A DNA stretch of 38,772 nucleotides from Welwitschia mirabilis (lineage: Eukaryota > Gnetophyta > Gnetopsida > Welwitschiales): the NCBI GenBank assembly GCA_051453625.1, contig JBOZIK010000001.1:151937-190708 (forward strand). Reading direction: 5' to 3'. The stretch's first letter is position 1; every line of letters starts with the position of its first letter. Under the pieces are notes generated by a model. It was not told where the DNA came from, searched no databases, and saw only the letters and a list, made by a program, of their open reading frames with translations. Positions 10,950-22,330 of this stretch are shown here, in pieces. Both the position numbers and the translations under genes were made by a program.

Positions 10950-12499
10950 TGTGCTCAAAACATTTCTTCAAAAGTTTACAATTAAGATCGCTTCATAATC
11001 TAATTATCAAAGGTTTTAAGAAATGTAGCAAGAGTATACTTTTTATTTCAAAGAAAGGAGAAATAATTTCATACTTTTTACAATTAAGATCTCTTCCTAA
11101 TCTAATTAGCAAAGGTTTTAAGAGATCGTGTTTTCTTTGAGGATCTTTTTGCTTTCTCTAAAAAGATCTTGATAAGCTTCAATCAGACTTTCATACTCTT
11201 CCTTGTCATCTTCCACATTTTTTTTCAATAGATGTTGGTTCATCCTCTTTAAAATTAGAGAACCAATATTCTTCTTCATCACTATCTTTTTTATGTGTAG
11301 TTTTTGAAACATTTCTCAAATTTAACTTATGAGGGTTAGATAAATCTAATTCAAAATTATCATTTACCTTTATGATGAGGGCCATGTTAGGAGAGGTAAA
11401 GATCATAAGAGATAACCTCTTACAATCATGAGAGTCTTTCTTTTTAGACTAATCACTATCCTAAATATCCATGTTACATTTTTCTCTAGGGTTCATTAAT
11501 TCTTTCTTTTTCTTGTTGTTTGGACACTTAGCTATCATGTGTTCAAGCTCTTTATGAGCATAACATTGAATCCCTTTCTCTATAGAGTTGCCCTTGGATT
11601 TTGAGAAGAATGTACTATCTTCTCTTTTGTTTCTCCATTTCTTATTTATCAACATGTTCTTAAATTTTCTAATAGACAATGCTAATTATTCATCCATATC
11701 AGAATCAAAATCAGAGGACCTAAATCTAGGAGAGTCATCTTTGTTAGTATGTTTATAAGAAGAAACCTGTTTAGCATTGAGAGCCATACCTTTGCCCTAT
11801 ATGCCTTTGTGAAATGCCTTAATTCAAATGTCAAAATGTCACTTACCAATTCTTCAAGCTTGATGTTTTCAATGTCCTTTATGCCTTCAATTAATAGGAC
11901 TTTGTTTTCATAAGCTTTTGGTAGAGACATCAAGATCTTCTTAGTGATTTACCTAGATTTGAGAGGTTCTCTAAGGCCCTAAAGACCATTGATAATGTCG
12001 ATCAATTTACTATTGAATTTGGTAAATTTTTCATCATCTTGCATTCGAATTTCCTCAAATTGTGTTATGAGAGTTTGCTTCTTAGTCTTCTTAAGCTAAT
12101 TAGTGCATTCATATAATACCTGCAAGTAATCCCATATATCTTTAGCAATAGAAAACTTTCTTACTTTTTTGTAATCCTCTACATTGAGACCATAATCAAT
12201 AGCAATCATTGTCTTCTTATTGAACTAGCTTGACCTTTCTCTTTGTCATTCCAGGTGCTCCTTGGTTTAACAACAAACGTAGTGACTCCATTATTTATTT
12301 AATGCTCCATAGGAGGGGATATGCCTTCTTCCATCATAGTCCAATAGTTAAAGCTCATAGCTTCAATGAATACTTGCATCCTTATCTTCTAAAATTCATA
12401 ATTTGCACCGATGACGTAATAAGGATAGTTGATTGATTAACCTTCCATGATGTTTACTTTGTTAAGCAATGAAATACTAGCAAAAGTACATATTCTAAA
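10950..12499 (-). pseudogene. Ty1/copia element 2: gag, decayed
   Basis: On the minus strand the frame from about 12450 gives ANYEF*KIRMQVFIEAMSF, the N-terminal copia gag signature. Next come ITQFEEIRMQDDEKFTKFN, then KILMSLPKAYENKVLLIEG and KLEELVSDILTFEL (11935-11830), matching the UBN2 gag domain. A knuckle follows at about 11570-11525 as CYAHKELEHMIAKC, where the second Cys of C-x2-C-x4-H-x4-C is His. The C-terminal part reads YESLIEAYQDLFRESKKIL (about 11240-11180), a coiled segment found in the same place in related plant copia polyproteins. Frameshifts and stops are few within blocks but break the whole. Protease and pol are not seen; the element is cut at about 10950, where gypsy family 2 begins. 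It has a different knuckle and a longer tail than copia element 1, so it is another family. Confidence 0.88.
10972..11130. repeat. Short direct repeat in copia gag C-terminus
   Basis: A sequence of about 50 bases (TTTACAATTAAGATC…CAAAGGTTTTAAG) occurs at about 10975-11022 and again at about 11078-11122, with a few differences. On the minus strand both read LKTFxNQIxKRS-like residues. No gap lies between them, so this one looks like a real local duplication. Confidence 0.75.
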
Positions 12500-12511
12500 G
12501 CTCTAGTACCA
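12500..12511 (-). promoter_or_regulatory. Primer-binding site of copia element 2
   Basis: The minus strand reads TGGTACTAGAGC, two mismatches from TGGTATCAGAGC. It lies two bases from an LTR end reading CCTAACA on the minus strand. It is placed correctly upstream of the gag start at about 12450. Confidence 0.8.
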
Positions 12512-12513
12512 AT

Positions 12514-13700
12514 TGTTAGGATTGGCTACCCTAGAGGGAAGAGGAAAATAGGATAGCTTAAGTAACATTTTGTAATTCTATAACTTATCAATTTGTTTGT
12601 ACAATTTACATTGCATATATATTATCCAACTTCTAAATTTAATTCAAAAACGACAATAATTTAAACAATTAACTAAAGATATAATGACTTAAGCTCATGA
12701 TTTTAACTTAAATAAATAAAGCAATAAGCACAAGAAGATAGAAAACAAGCCTATTTTCCTTTATTTTCAATTCAGCCTTCAACTTCACATTAATGGGATT
12801 TTACGGTTGTCCTCCATTAATACAACAAGACTTTTTAGTAAACCTTAGCCTCAAGTCCAAGTTAAATCCTTGGATTGATGTTAAAATTAAGTAAAAAGAT
12901 GTATGAGAAGGATAGTAATACAATTTAGTAAGAATGATAACAATTCAAATACAATGTAGATGTGATAAAAGATGTGAATCTATACAACAACTTAATTATT
13001 TATATAAGAACGTTTATAGCTATTGTGGGGTGTACATATCACATATATGTTATTAGCAAACTTGAGAATAACTAGTTGACTTACCTAGATAAAGCTTTAA
13101 TGGTTGCCAATAGTCTATAACAGCTATTTTTCCATTATCCGTTCGATTGATAATCAAGCCCTTCAAGTGGTAGTCAACCCCTTATCTTATGTTGTCCTTC
13201 TAAGATAGGATCATAGTCGCATAGTCGATCCTAAGTATAGAGCTAATTGACTGCAAGCATCATGTTTGCATGTAGTTCATAGATGATCGACCCCTTCATA
13301 TGACTAGTTGATCAAGGTGGTTAACTCCCTTAACATAAGAGGTTGACCTGTTGCTGTCTTGGTTAATTTCTTAGAAGCATCATGTAGTTGACTCCCTGGG
13401 GAATGTCAGTCAACCGCTTGATCATTTTTTGCCAAATCGATTATTCTTTAAATTCTGATTTTCTAGTTGTTTAGTTTGACTTCATGAATATTTGCTTATG
13501 ATTCAATGCAAGCTCTATATTAGCTTCAATGAAATATCTTTTTAGCCTATAAACAACTTCATTTTATTAGTTCATAAGATAGTATTTAATGTGTCACTAA
13601 TAGATAACTATGAGGCGCAACATCATTTACTTATTAGATTAAACCAATTACACTACACACTAGGCTATTTTTAAGTTTATTAAAGATTTGACTTAAAAGA
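12514..13700 (-). repeat. 5' LTR of copia element 2 (outer end uncertain)
   Basis: The inner end is clear: the plus strand starts TGTTAGGATTGGCTACCC right beside the primer site. I could not find a matching terminal TAACA, so 13700 is an estimate, set by where LINE coding similarity begins. The LTR includes a cluster of degenerate GTCAACC/GTTGACY motifs at 13140-13435. Confidence 0.6.
13140..13435. repeat. Cluster of short degenerate GTCAACC-type motifs
   Basis: Eight or nine variants of GTCAACCCCTT, GTCGATC, GATCGACCCCTT, AGTTGATCAAGG, GGTTAACTCCCTT, GGTTGACC and AGTTGACTCCCTG occur in about 300 bases, spaced 15 to 45 bases apart on both strands. Similar motif arrays are a known feature of some plant copia LTRs. 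Confidence 0.65.
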
Positions 13701-13759
13701 ATCTATTATATAAACTTTTAATCTATGAATATCATTTTATATATAAATTGTGGATAAAG

Positions 13760-14660
13760 GTCATGAAAAAGAAATATCTCTACAATGAGATGTCTTTTAA
13801 AAATTGCACTTAACTTATCCATGCATCTTCTTTATAGAGTGGATTTGAAAAGATAAAGAATTCATACTTTAGCCACTATAAGGAAGATGTAGGAGAATAT
13901 AAGGTTAGTAAAGCTTATAACATTATTCATCGCCCCAAGCATATTCTTAATAAGGAATGATTAGTAAGTTTTTTTTTTAAACTTCCAAAGCATTAATTTT
14001 TTTAAATCTTGCTTCATAAACTTGCCACTAAGAATTACTTAAGAAGCAATGGAGTTAATGTATCATAAGAATGACTCTTTTATGGAAATAATGAGGATGA
14101 CTTACACTTGTTTCTTAGTTGCAAGTACTCTAATGAAATATTGATCTAAATCAACTCGCTAGTAGGAAAGAGAAGGGAGGTGATTCAATTAAGGAGATAC
14201 ATGAAAAATGAAAGGTGTAGAACAATGATAGAAATAAATAAATAAACTAGAAGATGCTATTAATAGTGATATGGTTTGCGCTATGACGGGATGGAATAAT
14301 AAATGTTTCAAAACCAAAAGAGATAGAATTTTATCTCCATGGGACTGCATTCTCTAGAAGTGGAGGCACATTCTTTAAGTGAGAATGGAAATAGCTTGAA
14401 ATTTAGTCTACAAGTGAAATGAAGTGTAGTGAACCGATTAGCATGGATTTTATAGCCATTTTAGAGTTTAGCAAGAGTTTTAAAAAAGGAACACTTTTAT
14501 TATGTCTTATTTATTTATTGTTTAATCTTTAACGTTTGTAACATAATGTAGTCCTTTTATTCTAACTTATGTAAACTTATCTAGGACCTTCCATCTCTTG
14601 GAAGGCATTCAAATCTATCTGTTCTTGTCAACTTTGTAACCCTTTAATGAAAAAAGGGTT
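13760..14660 (+). pseudogene. L1-type LINE: C-terminal end of ORF2 and 3' UTR
   Basis: The plus strand reads GEYKVSKAYNIIHRPKHI (about 13890-13943), the block before the zinc-binding domain of plant L1 ORF2 (family form: Y.VK.GY..I). Next is a stretch like IWKL..P.KI..FLW (KLPKALIFLNLAS) and then GNNEDDLHLFLSCKYSNE at 14084-14137, matching the zf-RVT motif NEDE.HLF..C. The Cys pair expected before it is lost. Frameshifts separate the blocks. After a decayed coding tail the sequence ends in CTTTAATGAAAAAAGGG at about 14640-14660, as expected for a LINE 3' end. It is on the opposite strand from the LINE at 5.4-8 kb and carries a different part of ORF2, so the two are separate truncated insertions. 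Confidence 0.8.
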
Positions 14661-15519
14661 TTTAAGTTTAATTTAAAAATTTTATTATATAAATAATTTT
14701 ACCTGGATAAATATAAAATTTAATCTAAGTGATTTAACTTAAATGTTGAAGGAAGAAAATTTTCATTTTAAAAAGATTTTTGAATTTTCCAGTATCTAAT
14801 TCACTACTAGATAATTTTCTTTGATTTCCCTTCTCTTTATTTATTTTTAAAAATCATACTTTTTCTTTTAAATATCATGATCCTTAATATTATTAACTAA
14901 TCCTTCAAATTTTAATAGTTCTAAGTCAAAATTAATATAAAACCTTGTCTTTTAACATATTTCTTACATGCTAGGAGGGCGTAATGCCACATAGCAAAGT
15001 CTTGTTTAGTGTGGGCATTGGATAAATATCTTGTTTAACCCTATAGGCTAGCTAAACATCATTGGATATATTTTAGAGATGTTCTTAGAATGGTTTCAAG
15101 GAAGCATTTGGTTTTTCCTTTTCTTTTCTTTTCTTTTTACCTTGTTCGTCCTTTACCAAGTTTTTAACTTAGGAGACTCAAATGTTTTGAAAATATTTAT
15201 TACTTGTAAAGGATTTTCACCATCTTCGAATGTATCCTTTAGACTTCTAGAGTGTTTAAGTGGATTTTTGAGTCTTGGACTCAAGATTTCCAATATTTCC
15301 TAAGATTTATATGTTGTTTTTGAGGGACCTATCTAAATATTTGAACATTTTTATTCATAAATTTTTTATGTAAATTTTTGCTTTTAAATTTAGGTTTTTT
15401 AACCTCTTAGTAGAAATCATACTCTTTATTATCTTTTTTTTCCCTTTAAACTTCTTTTAAGATCATTTTTAATGAAATTGAAATTAAAATTAAGGATCTA
15501 TAAACAAAACAAGTATATA
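14661..15519. other. AT-rich stretch, nothing recognised
   Basis: A 74-codon open frame at 15079-15303 (plus) has a very hydrophobic Phe/Leu-rich start caused by a pyrimidine tract at about 15110-15150. It has no known domain and is probably chance. No LTR ends, repeats or motifs were found. Confidence 0.45.
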
Positions 15520-16560
15520 TGACACCATCTAAATATGTCATCTATAAAGTTACCCAAAGTTCTGGGTAAGTAAAACTTGAAACAATTCAACCAAATATGG
15601 GTTTTAATATCCTTGTTATTTCATATGTTATATGTTGAAGCACATTAAAATAAGATTTGATATTCATCTTCAATAAGACTTTTGTCACAAAGTCAACACA
15701 TTTGCTCTTCTAGATTGATTTAAAACCATCTTCTTGTTTTAGTCATGAAATAACTACATTCCATTCTTACCCTACTAATTTCAACCTACAAATGAAAGAG
15801 AATAATAGTAGTTAGAGAATCTACCTTTGCAGAAATGCCATATCCAATGTTGTTTAAATAAAGTTCCTTCTTTCCTTTTGTGTTTTCTAAAATTATTAAA
15901 AGTGCCTTTCTTTTATAAATATTTAAAATTATTTAAGGTAACAATGAATTTTTTTACCTTAAATATTCATTTTGAAGTCAAATGTTTCCCTAACAAAACC
16001 AAACTTTGCTTGAAGCACATAAAACACTCTTTAAAAAATTTATCAATAGCGGAATTCAAGTTATTATGGATATAACCTATAAAATGACAAATAGCTTCTC
16101 CTTTTGATGGCATTTATTTAGCTTTAAAATCATAATGCAATATTGCGTTACATGTTTTACCTTAAAATTATTTTAAAAATAACTATTTTAATCTTTCTTT
16201 ATTATATTTTAATGTATATTTTCTAATTTAGGGACCAAAACACATAACCATATAGAACTATTAGTTGAGTCTTAACACAAAAAAGGTTGTTTATAAATAT
16301 CCCCATACAAAATTGCCTTTTTTCACATTTTATGTTTTAAGAAAAATAAGGTTTTCAGATCTCTAATAATTTTTTGGATGATGCACTTATTCCATCTCTA
16401 ATTTTTAGATCATTTCAAATTCAAGTATTTATGGGATGAAGTAATTTCAACCTATGCATCATCTATTTGAAAAGCAAAATTGGTATTATGATGGCACAAA
16501 TCATAACTTCAACCTTTTTTAACTTTAGTGTTCATTCTAGACTAGTGGCAAAAATATCCA
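15520..16560 (-). pseudogene. Non-L1 LINE-like element: end of reverse transcriptase and Cys-rich C-terminus
   Basis: On the minus strand, NFAFQIDDA*VEITSSHKYL (about 16500-16430) matches the post-catalytic F.Y.G..IE.V.SYKYLG block of many non-LTR transcriptases. GIFINNLFCVKTQLIVLYGY (about 16300-16240) matches the LFD.LV.P.LLYG thumb block. Further on come ISRVRMECSYF and a Cys motif, CxLCDKSLIEDEYQILF*CAS (about 15715-15645), resembling the C..C....VEDE.HFL..C tail of LINEs outside the plant L1 group. Here the His is Gln. The frame is broken by stops and shifts. The clade is not resolved. The catalytic Y/FxDD part, expected to the right of 16560, was not found. Confidence 0.62.
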
Positions 16561-17152
16561 AAATATAGCATATGTTGTAAACATTTCTTTAATTAAGAAA
16601 TCAATGCAACATCATATTTTTCCTATTTCAAATTCCAATAATCTTATAATGTTTTTCAAATAAATGTTGTTTCTTCTTAATTTTAATTTAACTTTTATAC
16701 AGTTTAAACACTTTAAGTTTACACTATTAAATTTTGACTTTGAAGAAAATTTTGATGAAGGGAATATTTGTTTTTCTTTAAAATATTTCCTTTCAGAATT
16801 GGAGTTAACTTAATAAAGGGAGTAAAGTCTTATAAGTAGTAAATGTAGAGAATAAGATAAATTTAGCTAAAGAGGGTAAATCATCCTTCAAGATGATAAA
16901 GACAAGTTTATGAGAAGAAGGAAGAGAAGGATTTATCTTGATGACATTACTTTAATGGATCTATATTATAATCAAGAATATGAGAGATCTGAAGGGGATG
17001 TTAATCTCCTTTTTCCTTATATTTAGTTCATATCACTTTTTTGAGTAACATACAATTACATATCTTGGTTTTTTTAACTCTTTTCTATTAAAATATGATA
17101 ATTGATAATAGTTCATAGCATTTATCAAAGAAATTTCATGGTGGTAGTCCAC
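16561..17152. other. AT-rich stretch, nothing recognised
   Basis: This lies between the LINE fragment and the outer end of the gypsy array. A purine-rich tract at about 16840-16960 has no coding signature. The five bases next to the LTR at 17153 are TCCAC and would be one half of a target-site duplication. The other half is outside the window. Confidence 0.4.
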
Positions 17153-18101
17153 TAATGGGTGCTTATGTGATGAATTAATTGTAGAACATGTTACAAAATA
17201 ATATTAGATAATATAAAATAATAATGAAAAAATGCAAAAACTATGCTACTGTTAACCTAAAATGAGCTTACACTATTAAATGAAAATAATCAAAGGCTTA
17301 CTAAAGAACTAGTTAAGATTCAACAATTTTGTTCAAAATGCATTATCACGATAGGCTCATGATAAAGTTACTTGAACTAGTTAAGGTAGTTTATTACTGC
17401 TAAATTACTATGTACATATATTATACTAGGGGGAATGAAAAAAGTAGTAAAACCTGATAGAGGTTAAATGAGATGCTAGATAATACTTATTTCTAAGTAT
17501 TATTAATTATCCTGGTTTATGATCACCTACACAAACAAGAGGAAATAGAAATAATAGTACTTTTTTAAGTAATAGGACATGCACACAATGATATTCAAAT
17601 ATTCTTTTCAGCTTTATATTGAAAAACTAATTGTTACATAAAGATGCGCTAAGGCTTGTGTTCTCCTTTGCAGGTAACATTTTGAAGTATGAAAAATGCT
17701 GCTGCACCCTTTGTAGGATAGCTGGAGCCCCCTTTCTTAACCTTCTTACTTAGCCTATTCCTAGAACGTTTTGCCAAAAAGATCCCCATCAAATATATCC
17801 TTGTTTAATTTTCTGTTTCCATTCTTTTCTCCTTAGGAATAGGTATATGGTTGAGGATGTCACTGCTTTTTTGCCATCTGCCATCTTAACCTTCTATCTC
17901 ATCTTCATGCTACATGACATCCCATACTTGAAACATAATAATAAAATATACATACTATCCTACTAACATACTAGCTAACTAACCTGTTGATTAGTACATA
18001 TACTGATTAAAAAAAACATTTATTATTATTTAAATGACATAATTAAGATAATGAAAACACTTCCTTAATAAGTAAGATTTACATCAAAATTATCCTCATT
18101 A
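17153..18101 (-). repeat. LTR-A, outer 3' LTR of the gypsy array
   Basis: 949 bases, bounded on the plus strand by TAATGGGTGCTTATGTG and TTATCCTCATTA, the decayed form of TGATGA…TCATCA. The purine tract side is at 18102. No primer site lies on the low side, so this is the terminal LTR of the array. Confidence 0.82.
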
Positions 18102-18115
18102 GTGCCCCCAAGCTT
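18102..18115 (-). promoter_or_regulatory. Polypurine tract of internal region I1
   Basis: The minus strand reads AAGCTTGGGGGCAC directly before the LTR start. The equivalent in I3 is AAGCTTAGGGGAGC. This marks the plus-strand priming site of reverse transcription. Confidence 0.72.
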
Positions 18116-18184
18116 AAGGGTTTTGTTAATTCCTTAATAAACAAATATATACAAAAGAGAGAAATAGAGAAACTCATCATTTTC

Positions 18185-20200
18185 CTCTTCACTTTTTGAA
18201 AACAAAAGGATGCTTCTCATAGGATTCCAATCCCTTTCTTTTTTTAGCTAATTAGATAAACTATTTTTTCTTTTCTAAGGTAACTACTTTAGATTTTAAT
18301 TCTAATTTGTTGACCAATTAGGTGGATTGTTTTTCCTTTTCCAAAGTAGACAAATTTTTCTTTCTTCCTACTAAAGAACAAGATCATTTAAATATATGGT
18401 ATTTATCTTTATCTACTCTAAACCTACCTTTCTACCCTAACCTCTACCTTGTGGAGGAGCTTTTAGATATTTTGTTCTTCTCTCTTCCTTTTAGGAGCTA
18501 TAGGACATTTTCTTAGGAGCATTAGGTCATACATTCTAGTTCTAGAGTTGTTTCAACTTGCAGTTCCAGTTTTGAAGTTGTCCCAAGGGGAAGTATATAT
18601 ATTTTAAAAGAATCCATATTTTTTAATTTTAGAAAAATATCCATGGAAGTGCCTCTTAGCATAGTCATTTTCTATATAGTTTGATCTTTAAAAGAATATA
18701 ATTGCTAAAAATACTAAGAGAACATGACTGAAACTTTAACATCAGATTTATACTCTTCTAATATCCTACAAGATTTTAGTTATATTGTTATTCAAAAAAT
18801 TCTTAAATTCTATCATATCTTTGAATAATCTCAATCCTTCATTCTTTAATNNNNNNNNNNNNNNNNNNNNNNNNNNNNNNNNNNNNNNNNNNNNNNNNNN
18901 NNNNNNNNNNNNNNNNNNNNNNNNNNNNNNNNNNNNNNNNNNNNNNNNNNCTCTTCTCATTTTGAAAACAAAAGGATGCTTCTCAGTAGATTTTGATTCA
19001 CTTCTTTTCTTGGTCGATTGAACAAATTGTTTTTCATGTTTTAAGGCAACTAATTTTTTTTTTTTTTTAATTTTTCTTAAAGAGCAGGATCATTTAAATC
19101 TATGGTCTCTACTTTTGTCTGCTATAGAGCTGTCTTTCTGCCCTAGCCTCTATCTCATGGAGGAGATTTTGGCTATTTTGGTTTTCCTCTTTTTCTTTTA
19201 GGAGCTAAAGGAACTTTTGCTTTGGGACTTCGAGGTGCATGTTCTAGTTCTAAAGTTGCCCTAACTTGTAGTCCTAGTCTTGAAGTTCATCCAAGGGGAA
19301 CTATATACATTTCAAAATAATCTTTATTCTTTAATTTTAAAAAAATATTCGTGAAAGTGCCTCTTAGTGTAGTCATGTTTTGTAGAATCTAGTCTTTAAA
19401 GAAATATAATTATTGAAAATCCTGAGAGGACATGATAAAAACTTTGACATTAGATTTACNNNNNNNNNNNNNNNNNNNNNNNNNNNNNNNNNNNNNNNNN
19501 NNNNNNNNNNNNNNNNNNNNNNNNNNNNNNNNNNNNNNNNNNNNNNNNNNNNNNNNNNNTTTTCATGTTCTAAGGCAGTTAATTTTTTTTTTTTATTTCC
19601 TCTTAAAGAGTAGGATCATTTAAATCTATGGTCTCTACTTCTGTCTGCTCTATAGCTGTCTTTCTGCCCTAGCCTCTACCTCATGGAGGAGATTTTGGCT
19701 ATTTTGGTTTTCCTCTTTTTCTTTTAGAAGCTAAAGGAACTTTTGCTTGGGGACTTTGGGGTGCATGTTCTAGCTCTAAAGTTGCCCTAAATTGTAGTCC
19801 TAGTCTTGAAGTTCATCCAAGGGGAACTATATATATTTCAAAAGAATATTTATTCTTTAATTTCAAAAAAATATTCGTGAAAGTGCCTCTTAGTGTAGTC
19901 ATGTTTTGTAGAATCTAATCTTTAAAGAAATATAATTATTAAAATTCCTGAGAGGACATGATAAAAACTTTGACATTAGATTCATACTCTTTTAGTATCC
20001 TATAAAATTTGGTTACAGTGTTATTCAAAAAATTCTTGAATTCTCTTGTAGAAGCTTCATCTCCTTTTTAAATAATCTCAATCCTCAATAACTTAATATC
20101 TCTTTTACAATTGTCAAAAATATGGCTCAGCTTTGATCATGCCCCATAAGTTTTCTGAAAATACTTTTCAAATGTTCATCGAATCTATTAATGAAGTCAT
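18185..20200. repeat. Threefold repeat of the C-terminal segment, cut by gaps
   Basis: 18185-18850, 18951-19459 and 19560-20200 carry overlapping parts of the same roughly 900-base segment. Examples are TTTTGAAAACAAAAGGATGC, CTTTCTGCCCTA…CTC and AGTGCCTCTTAG. The second and third copies are about 96% identical by eye; the first is more diverged. Each break is a 100-N gap. Confidence 0.88.
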
Positions 20201-20365
20201 ATAACTTTTAGCAGTAGTAGTTAAGGCTACATAGCACAACTAATTCTTCATGCTTGAACCCAATTCATTTACGTAAGTTCACTTTCATAAGACGAAGATC
20301 ATGAAGTAATCTTATAATTTTGTTTTTCAAATTTTGGATAATAAGTTGGATAGACTTAGGGCTTA

Positions 20366-20680
20366 TTATCATATTATGCTTCTTTAACTTAGCATGAGAT
20401 TATTTCAGAGCATTAATAATACTTAACTTTATTCTATCCTTCATCTCACTAGTCAGAGTNNNNNNNNNNNNNNNNNNNNNNNNNNNNNNNNNNNNNNNNN
20501 NNNNNNNNNNNNNNNNNNNNNNNNNNNNNNNNNNNNNNNNNNNNNNNNNNNNNNNNNNNGGCTTATTATCATATTATGCTTCTTTAACTTAGCATGAGAT
20601 TATTTCAAAGCATTAATAATACTTAACTTTATTCTATCCTTCATCTCACCGGTCAGAGTTAAAGAAGTTAAGAGAGTGCC
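20366..20680. repeat. Gap-flanking duplicate, about 100 bases
   Basis: 20366-20459 and 20560-20660 are nearly identical (GGCTTATTATCATATTATGC to CAGAGT) across a 100-N gap, and both ends abut the gap. Confidence 0.88.
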
Positions 20681-20809
20681 CTGGATTGAACTTGTTGCTT
20701 TTATGTTTTCCTTCTTTATTTTTGATGATAATTTTTTAATTAAGAAATCATGTGGAGATTGATTAGAAGGGCTTACCTCTCACATTCGATTCTTGATAGC
20801 CTTATTTTT

Positions 20810-21425
20810 TCCCCATTATCTAATCTATGACTCTCTTAGTTACTCCTAAAAAGGACTGATAGTATCCAAAAGAATTATGAGCTTCAAGCCATTTATGTCT
20901 ATATTCTTAGACATATACATGAATCTTCATGAATTTTTTATTCATCCCCTACAGGTCTATGTAGATTTTATCTGAATATTCCCTATTCAGTGGTATATGC
21001 CCTTCATTATGCATGAATGTAATGAATTTCTGTTGGTGCTCTATGTATTGAGCATCATACTTCTNNNNNNNNNNNNNNNNNNNNNNNNNNNNNNNNNNNN
21101 NNNNNNNNNNNNNNNNNNNNNNNNNNNNNNNNNNNNNNNNNNNNNNNNNNNNNNNNNNNNNNNNTTTCTTCCCCATTATCTAATCTATGACTCTCTTAGT
21201 TACTTCTAAAAAGGACTGATAGTATCCAAAAGAATTATGGGCTTCAAGCCATTTATGTCTATATTCTTAGACATATACATGAATCTTCATGAATTTTTTA
21301 TTCATCCCCTGTACGTCTATGTAGATTTTATCTAAATATTCCCTATTCAGTGGTATATGCCCTTCATTGTGCATGAATGTAATGAATTTCTATTGGTGCT
21401 CTATGTATTGAGCATCATACTTCTT
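20810..21425. repeat. Gap-flanking duplicate, about 255 bases
   Basis: 20810-21064 and 21165-21425 (CCCCATTATCTAATCTATGA to GAGCATCATACTTCT) are about 97-98% identical by eye, separated only by a 100-N gap. Confidence 0.9.
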
Positions 21426-21440
21426 GCTTGAAGCCAAATT

Positions 21441-22330
21441 CTGCAATAAAGATACTAACATGTCTAACCTTTTCCTTAGAAGATTTTCTAATTCTCCCCT
21501 ATCTTTGGAAACAATCTCTAGCTCAGTAACGCATTAGTAATCTCTTTATAATTTCGTGCTAATATCTTTAAAATATTTAGAGAGCTAAATATTTTTTTCC
21601 TTATTGGTGATCTTGTAATGTAGCTTTTTGCTGTTTTCTTTTGCTTCATCTAACCTCTATTTCAAAACTTTTTATTTTGAATTTTTAAACCACCAAGTTG
21701 ATTTTGCAATGCTAAAAATTCATCCTTTCTATCTAAAAAAGTTTGAATTTCATCTTTAACTGAGTTCAAAGTACTATAGGGAATTTCCATCTTGTTTTTC
21801 TTTAGTGCATTGAAGAATTGATCAAACTAAAGCANNNNNNNNNNNNNNNNNNNNNNNNNNNNNNNNNNNNNNNNNNNNNNNNNNNNNNNNNNNNNNNNNN
21901 NNNNNNNNNNNNNNNNNNNNNNNNNNNNNNNNNNTTCTGCAATAAAGATACTAACATGTCTCACCTTTTCCTTAGAAGATTTTCTAATTCTCCCCTGTCT
22001 TTGGCAACAATCTCCAGCTCAACAATGCATTAGTAATCTCTTTGTAATTTCTTGCTAATATCTTTAAAAGATTTAGAGAGCTAAATATTTTCTTCCTTAT
22101 TGGTGATCTTGCAATGTAGCTTTTTGTTGTTTTCTTTTTCTTCATCTAACCTCTATTTTAAAACTTTTTATTTTGAATTTTTAAATCACCAACTTGATTC
22201 TGCAATGCTAAAACTTCATCCTTTCTACCTAAAAAATTTTGAATTTCATCTTTAACTAAGTTTAAAGCACTATAGGGAATTTCCATCTTATTTTTCTTTA
22301 GTGCATTGGAGAATTGATCAAACTAAAGCA
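21441..22330. repeat. Gap-flanking duplicate, about 395 bases
   Basis: 21441-21834 and 21935-22330 (TTCTGCAATAAAGATACTAA to GATCAAACTAAAGCA) align throughout with a few percent difference. The gap lies exactly at the copy ends. Confidence 0.9.

Noticed and set aside
13140-13435. CRISPR-like array
   Set aside because: The repeats are short, degenerate, irregularly spaced and on both strands, inside a plant LTR.
15079-15303. Membrane protein gene (74 codons, hydrophobic start)
   Set aside because: The hydrophobicity comes from a TTTTC-type pyrimidine tract. There is no supporting context or conserved motif.
18185-22330. Biological tandem duplication of the extra coding region
   Set aside because: Every copy boundary coincides with a 100-N gap, so unmerged contig ends explain it better.
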